Origin: a bacterium
GTDB taxonomy: Bacteria; Desulfobacterota; Anaeroferrophillalia; Anaeroferrophillales; Anaeroferrophillaceae
Length of the DNA: 7,845 nucleotides
Direction: 5' to 3'
Assembly (NCBI GenBank): GCA_029940125.1
Contig: JAOZRP010000092.1
Span: 1-7,845 of the forward strand
Shown here: positions 6,233 to 7,845 of the stretch, piece after piece
How the letters are laid out: each line of letters starts with the position of its first letter
How positions within the stretch are numbered: position 1 is the stretch's first letter
Position numbers and translations under genes: made by a program
The notes under the pieces: generated by a model
Database searches by the model: none
The model's input: only the letters and a program-made list of their open reading frames with translations
What the model was told of the DNA's origin: nothing

Positions 6233-6604
6233 CTACTTTCGGCCATACCGGTGACCACCACCCTGACCGTTCCTTTTCCGGCTTCTCAGGTGATTCTGCG
6301 ACCCGGAAGCGGAACCGGACGCCGCACCGGAGCCGTAACCATGTCTGTAGCCCTGGCCACTGCCGGAAGCGTTGGCGGGCCTGCCGGAATACTGCTGTCG
6401 TTCATCAACGGGCATCGACTTGACCCTCTGCTGCCATTCATCACGGAAAGACTGGCGTTCCTCTTCCGTAGCCGAAGACATGGTTCCCCGCATTGCTGAC
6501 AGCTCTTCAGTAGAATAACTACTGTAATCAGCAGCCAAAACCGGCAGGGAAAATGACATGGCCAGAAGTGCTGCCGCAGCCAGCATCAAATATTTCTTCA
6601 TCAT
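6233..6604 (-). CDS. Small exported DUF1104-like protein with Gly/Ser/Arg/His tail
   Basis: A 123-residue protein; ATG 6604 is chosen because AGGAGGTG lies 5 bases upstream (a second ATG follows immediately). Signal peptide MMKKYLMLAAAALLAMSFSL is cleaved probably after VLA (24). The mature N-terminus, about 26-73, is one or two helices (STEELSAMRGTMSSATEEERQ, WQQRVKSMPVDERQQ), resembling the DUF1104 pattern of an EEL-x-x-x-x-G helix then a KR-x-x-x-M helix. Residues about 77-123 are low-complexity Gly/Ser with Tyr, His and Arg (GYRHGYGSG, GGGHRYGRK). It is the first gene behind the sigma-54 promoter and probably the main output of the two-component system. By position it parallels the periplasmic proteins ZraP/Spy in stress loci, but it lacks an obvious LTxxQ motif, so a chaperone or metal-binding role is only a suggestion. 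Confidence 0.82.
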   Translation of the reverse strand: MMKKYLMLAAAALLAMSFSLPVLAADYSSYSTEELSAMRGTMSSATEEERQSFRDEWQQRVKSMPVDERQQYSGRPANASGSGQGYRHGYGSGAASGSASGSQNHLRSRKRNGQGGGHRYGRK

Positions 6605-6644
6605 TTTTTCACCTCCTTTCACCATATATTTTGCCAAGAAGGAG

Positions 6645-6660
6645 AGCAAGCCGCATGCCA
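6645..6660 (-). promoter_or_regulatory. Sigma-54 promoter (-24/-12) of the small-exported-protein operon
   Basis: The minus strand reads TGGCATGCGGCTTGCT. It has GG (6659-6658) and GC (6647-6646) exactly 10 bases apart, and close agreement with the sigma-54 consensus TGGCAC-N5-TTGCW: one difference in the -24 block, none in the -12 block. Transcription should start near 6635, giving a leader of about 30 bases with a strong ribosome site. It is the only convincing sigma-54 element upstream of a gene in the window. Confidence 0.85.
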
Positions 6661-6711
6661 AAGATATTTATCAGTAATATCAATCAGTTAAGCAAATACA
6701 TACCTGATATT

Positions 6712-6750
6712 TTTCGACATTTGTGGAAAGTTTCGACAATCTTGTCGAAA
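6712..6750. promoter_or_regulatory. Paired TTTCGACA dyads, probable activator sites of the NtrC-type regulator
   Basis: The promoter-distal site is a perfect dyad, TTTCGACAA-TC-TTGTCGAAA (6731-6750). The nearer site is TTTCGACA-TT-TGTGGAAA (6712-6729), with 7 of 8 arm bases matching. Their centres are 20 bp apart, about two helical turns, and about 85 and 105 bp upstream of the expected sigma-54 start. That is the usual layout for an NtrC-family activator bound as two dimers. The assignment to the regulator encoded at 2146-3483 is inferred from the locus. Confidence 0.75.
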
Positions 6751-6799
6751 AAAACGGGCCCGGAGCAAAAAATTCAGCAATTAAGCACGGGCATAGAGA

Positions 6800-7845
6800 T
6801 CAAACGATGCTGAAAGAAGGATGATTTTTTTCAGGCGGGGATCCAGGCAGCTGGTGAACCGCCGTGGCCTTGAAGGAGACGACCGTTTCACTGCCCTCAT
6901 GGAGCTGGAGGTCGAAGAGGGCCTGCTTGGTGATCAGGGCTTTAAAGGGAACCTGTTCCACCAGGATTTCGATTTCGTAGTGAAATCCCAGCGGCCGAAT
7001 CGCTTTCACCGTTCCCTTCAGCGAATTCCGGATGCTGGAGACCAGCGGCTCCCGGCTGAGGACAATGTCTTCTGGCCGGATGGCGATATAACCCGTATCC
7101 ACAGAACTGGGACGCCCCAACTCCAAGGCAAGGCCGTCAATGATGGCCGCCGTACCACTGAAGCGAGCGGCATACAGGTTTTTCATGCCGACAAAATCGG
7201 CCACGAAGGGGGATGCCGGCTGCTGGAAAATTTCCCGGATGCTGCCGACCTGTTCCAGGGAGCCATGGTTCATAACCGCCGCCCGGTCGGCCAGAGCGAT
7301 GGCTTCGGCAAAATCATGGGTTACCATGAAAAAAGTGGTGTGCGTCGTTCGGTGCAGGGTTTTCAGATGCTGGCGCAGGTCTTCGCGGAACCGGGGATCA
7401 AGGGCTGCCAGGGGCTCATCGAGCAGCAGCACTGCCGGATCAACGGCCAGGGCCCGGGCCAGGGCGACCCGCTGCTGTTCGCCGCCGGAAAGCGTCCCGG
7501 GAAACCGCTCCAGCAGGGAACCAAGAGCCAGGATGTCAACCAGGCCGCGGATACGGGCGGCGGCATCATCCCGGGCTTCCCGGTGAAAGCGAAGCCCGTA
7601 ACGAATATTCTGGCTGACGGTCAGGTGGGGAAAAAGAGCATAGTCCTGGTAGACGATGCTGATGCCCCGCTTTTCCGGCGGCAGATTGCTGATTTCCCTG
7701 CCGTCCAGCCTGATGCTGCCGCCGGCAATCGGCACCAGTCCGGCCAGGGCTTCCAGCAGGACGCTCTTGCCGGCCCCGGTGGGCCCCATGAGTACGAAAA
7801 ATTCGTTCTCCCTGATCTCCAGCGAGATGTCCGCCAGCCGGAACT
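6800..7845 (-). CDS. ABC transporter ATPase, molybdate/tungstate-type (N-terminus off window)
   Basis: 347 residues are visible. The frame runs open through the window edge (FRLADISLEIRENEFFVL before the Met at 7789), so that Met is internal and perhaps 10-20 residues are missing. Walker A GPTGAGKS (20-27), Q-loop VYQDYALFPH (Q66), signature LSGGEQQRVALARA (118-131), Walker B LLLDE (139-143), D-loop and H-loop H176 are all present. After the nucleotide-binding domain a TOBE region (about 255-335) includes AIRPEDIVLS, SSIRNSLKGTV and KALITKQALFDLQLHEG. This pattern is typical of ModC/WtpC-type importers of molybdate or tungstate; other anion or spermidine-type importers are less likely. The permease and binding protein would lie beyond the window. 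It ends 139 bases before the sigma-54 promoter and is probably unrelated to that operon. Confidence 0.93.
   Translation of the reverse strand, partial: FRLADISLEIRENEFFVLMGPTGAGKSVLLEALAGLVPIAGGSIRLDGREISNLPPEKRGISIVYQDYALFPHLTVSQNIRYGLRFHREARDDAAARIRGLVDILALGSLLERFPGTLSGGEQQRVALARALAVDPAVLLLDEPLAALDPRFREDLRQHLKTLHRTTHTTFFMVTHDFAEAIALADRAAVMNHGSLEQVGSIREIFQQPASPFVADFVGMKNLYAARFSGTAAIIDGLALELGRPSSVDTGYIAIRPEDIVLSREPLVSSIRNSLKGTVKAIRPLGFHYEIEILVEQVPFKALITKQALFDLQLHEGSETVVSFKATAVHQLPGSPPEKNHPSFSIV

Noticed and set aside
5100..6310. Frameshifts creating the unusual Gly/Arg/His-rich or polar C-terminal tails of the small exported proteins.
   Set aside because: Each frame runs cleanly to a stop close to the next gene, and I see no conserved domain continuing in another frame. 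Without homologues a frameshift cannot be shown.
6748..6792. Possible terminator of the ABC ATPase gene: CGGGCCCG followed by a 7-T run on the minus strand.
   Set aside because: CGGGCCCG has no loop of its own, and the only partner arm (GCCCG, complement of 6788-6792) gives a 5-bp stem with a 25-base loop offset from the T run. The T run is also part of the activator dyad region.
1..7845. Curli biogenesis operon, toxin-antitoxin, phage-defence system, CRISPR, tRNA or mobile element.
   Set aside because: No csgA/B/E/F-like genes, nuclease or toxin motifs, regularly spaced repeats, cloverleaf-like sequences, transposases or terminal inverted repeats were seen.

Overview
The window looks like chromosomal DNA of a Gram-negative bacterium with moderate GC, most likely a Desulfobacterota/deltaproteobacterial lineage (Desulfuromonas/Geobacter-like or a relative). 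This rests on protein style only: an NtrC-type two-component pair with a sigma-54 promoter, a CsgG-like outer-membrane lipoprotein, several exported proteins and a molybdate/tungstate-type ABC ATPase. It is an inference, not a database match. All eight supported genes lie on the minus strand, so transcription runs from high to low coordinates. There are no RNA genes, CRISPR arrays, insertion sequences or phage genes, and no gene-free stretch over 300 bases.

Layout in order of transcription. (1) 6800-7845: ABC transporter ATPase with a C-terminal TOBE domain, cut at its N-terminus by the window edge. (2) 6605-6799: a regulatory region with a near-consensus sigma-54 promoter (GG-N10-GC) and, about 85 and 105 bp upstream of the expected start, two dyad sites built on TTTCGACA whose centres are 20 bp apart. 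(3) 6233-6604 and 5718-6191: two small exported proteins, one resembling DUF1104 with a Gly/Ser/Arg/His-rich tail, the other a beta-rich, possibly OB-like protein. (4) A GC-rich hairpin at 5642-5674. (5) 5100-5561: a third small exported protein (beta-rich domain plus Gly/Arg/His tail), whose Shine-Dalgarno sequence lies in a hairpin. It overlaps the sensor histidine kinase (3512-5113), which is followed by a sigma-54-activating NtrC-family response regulator (2146-3483). (6) 983-1987: a CsgG-like lipoprotein fused to a peptidoglycan-binding domain, with its own sigma-70-like promoter. (7) A long hairpin at 870-920. (8) 1-790: a cation diffusion facilitator of the ZnT9-like type, cut at its C-terminus.

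The best reading is a self-activating envelope-sensing module. The kinase has a large periplasmic sensor domain, and the regulator has the intact GAFTGA loop needed to drive sigma-54 polymerase. The only sigma-54 promoter I found, with paired dyads like activator sites, sits at the head of the small-exported-protein genes. The arrangement resembles the ZraPSR logic (periplasmic protein, sensor kinase, NtrC-type regulator, sigma-54), but the exported proteins are not obviously ZraP. The CsgG-like protein and metal transporter downstream may be functionally linked or merely adjacent.
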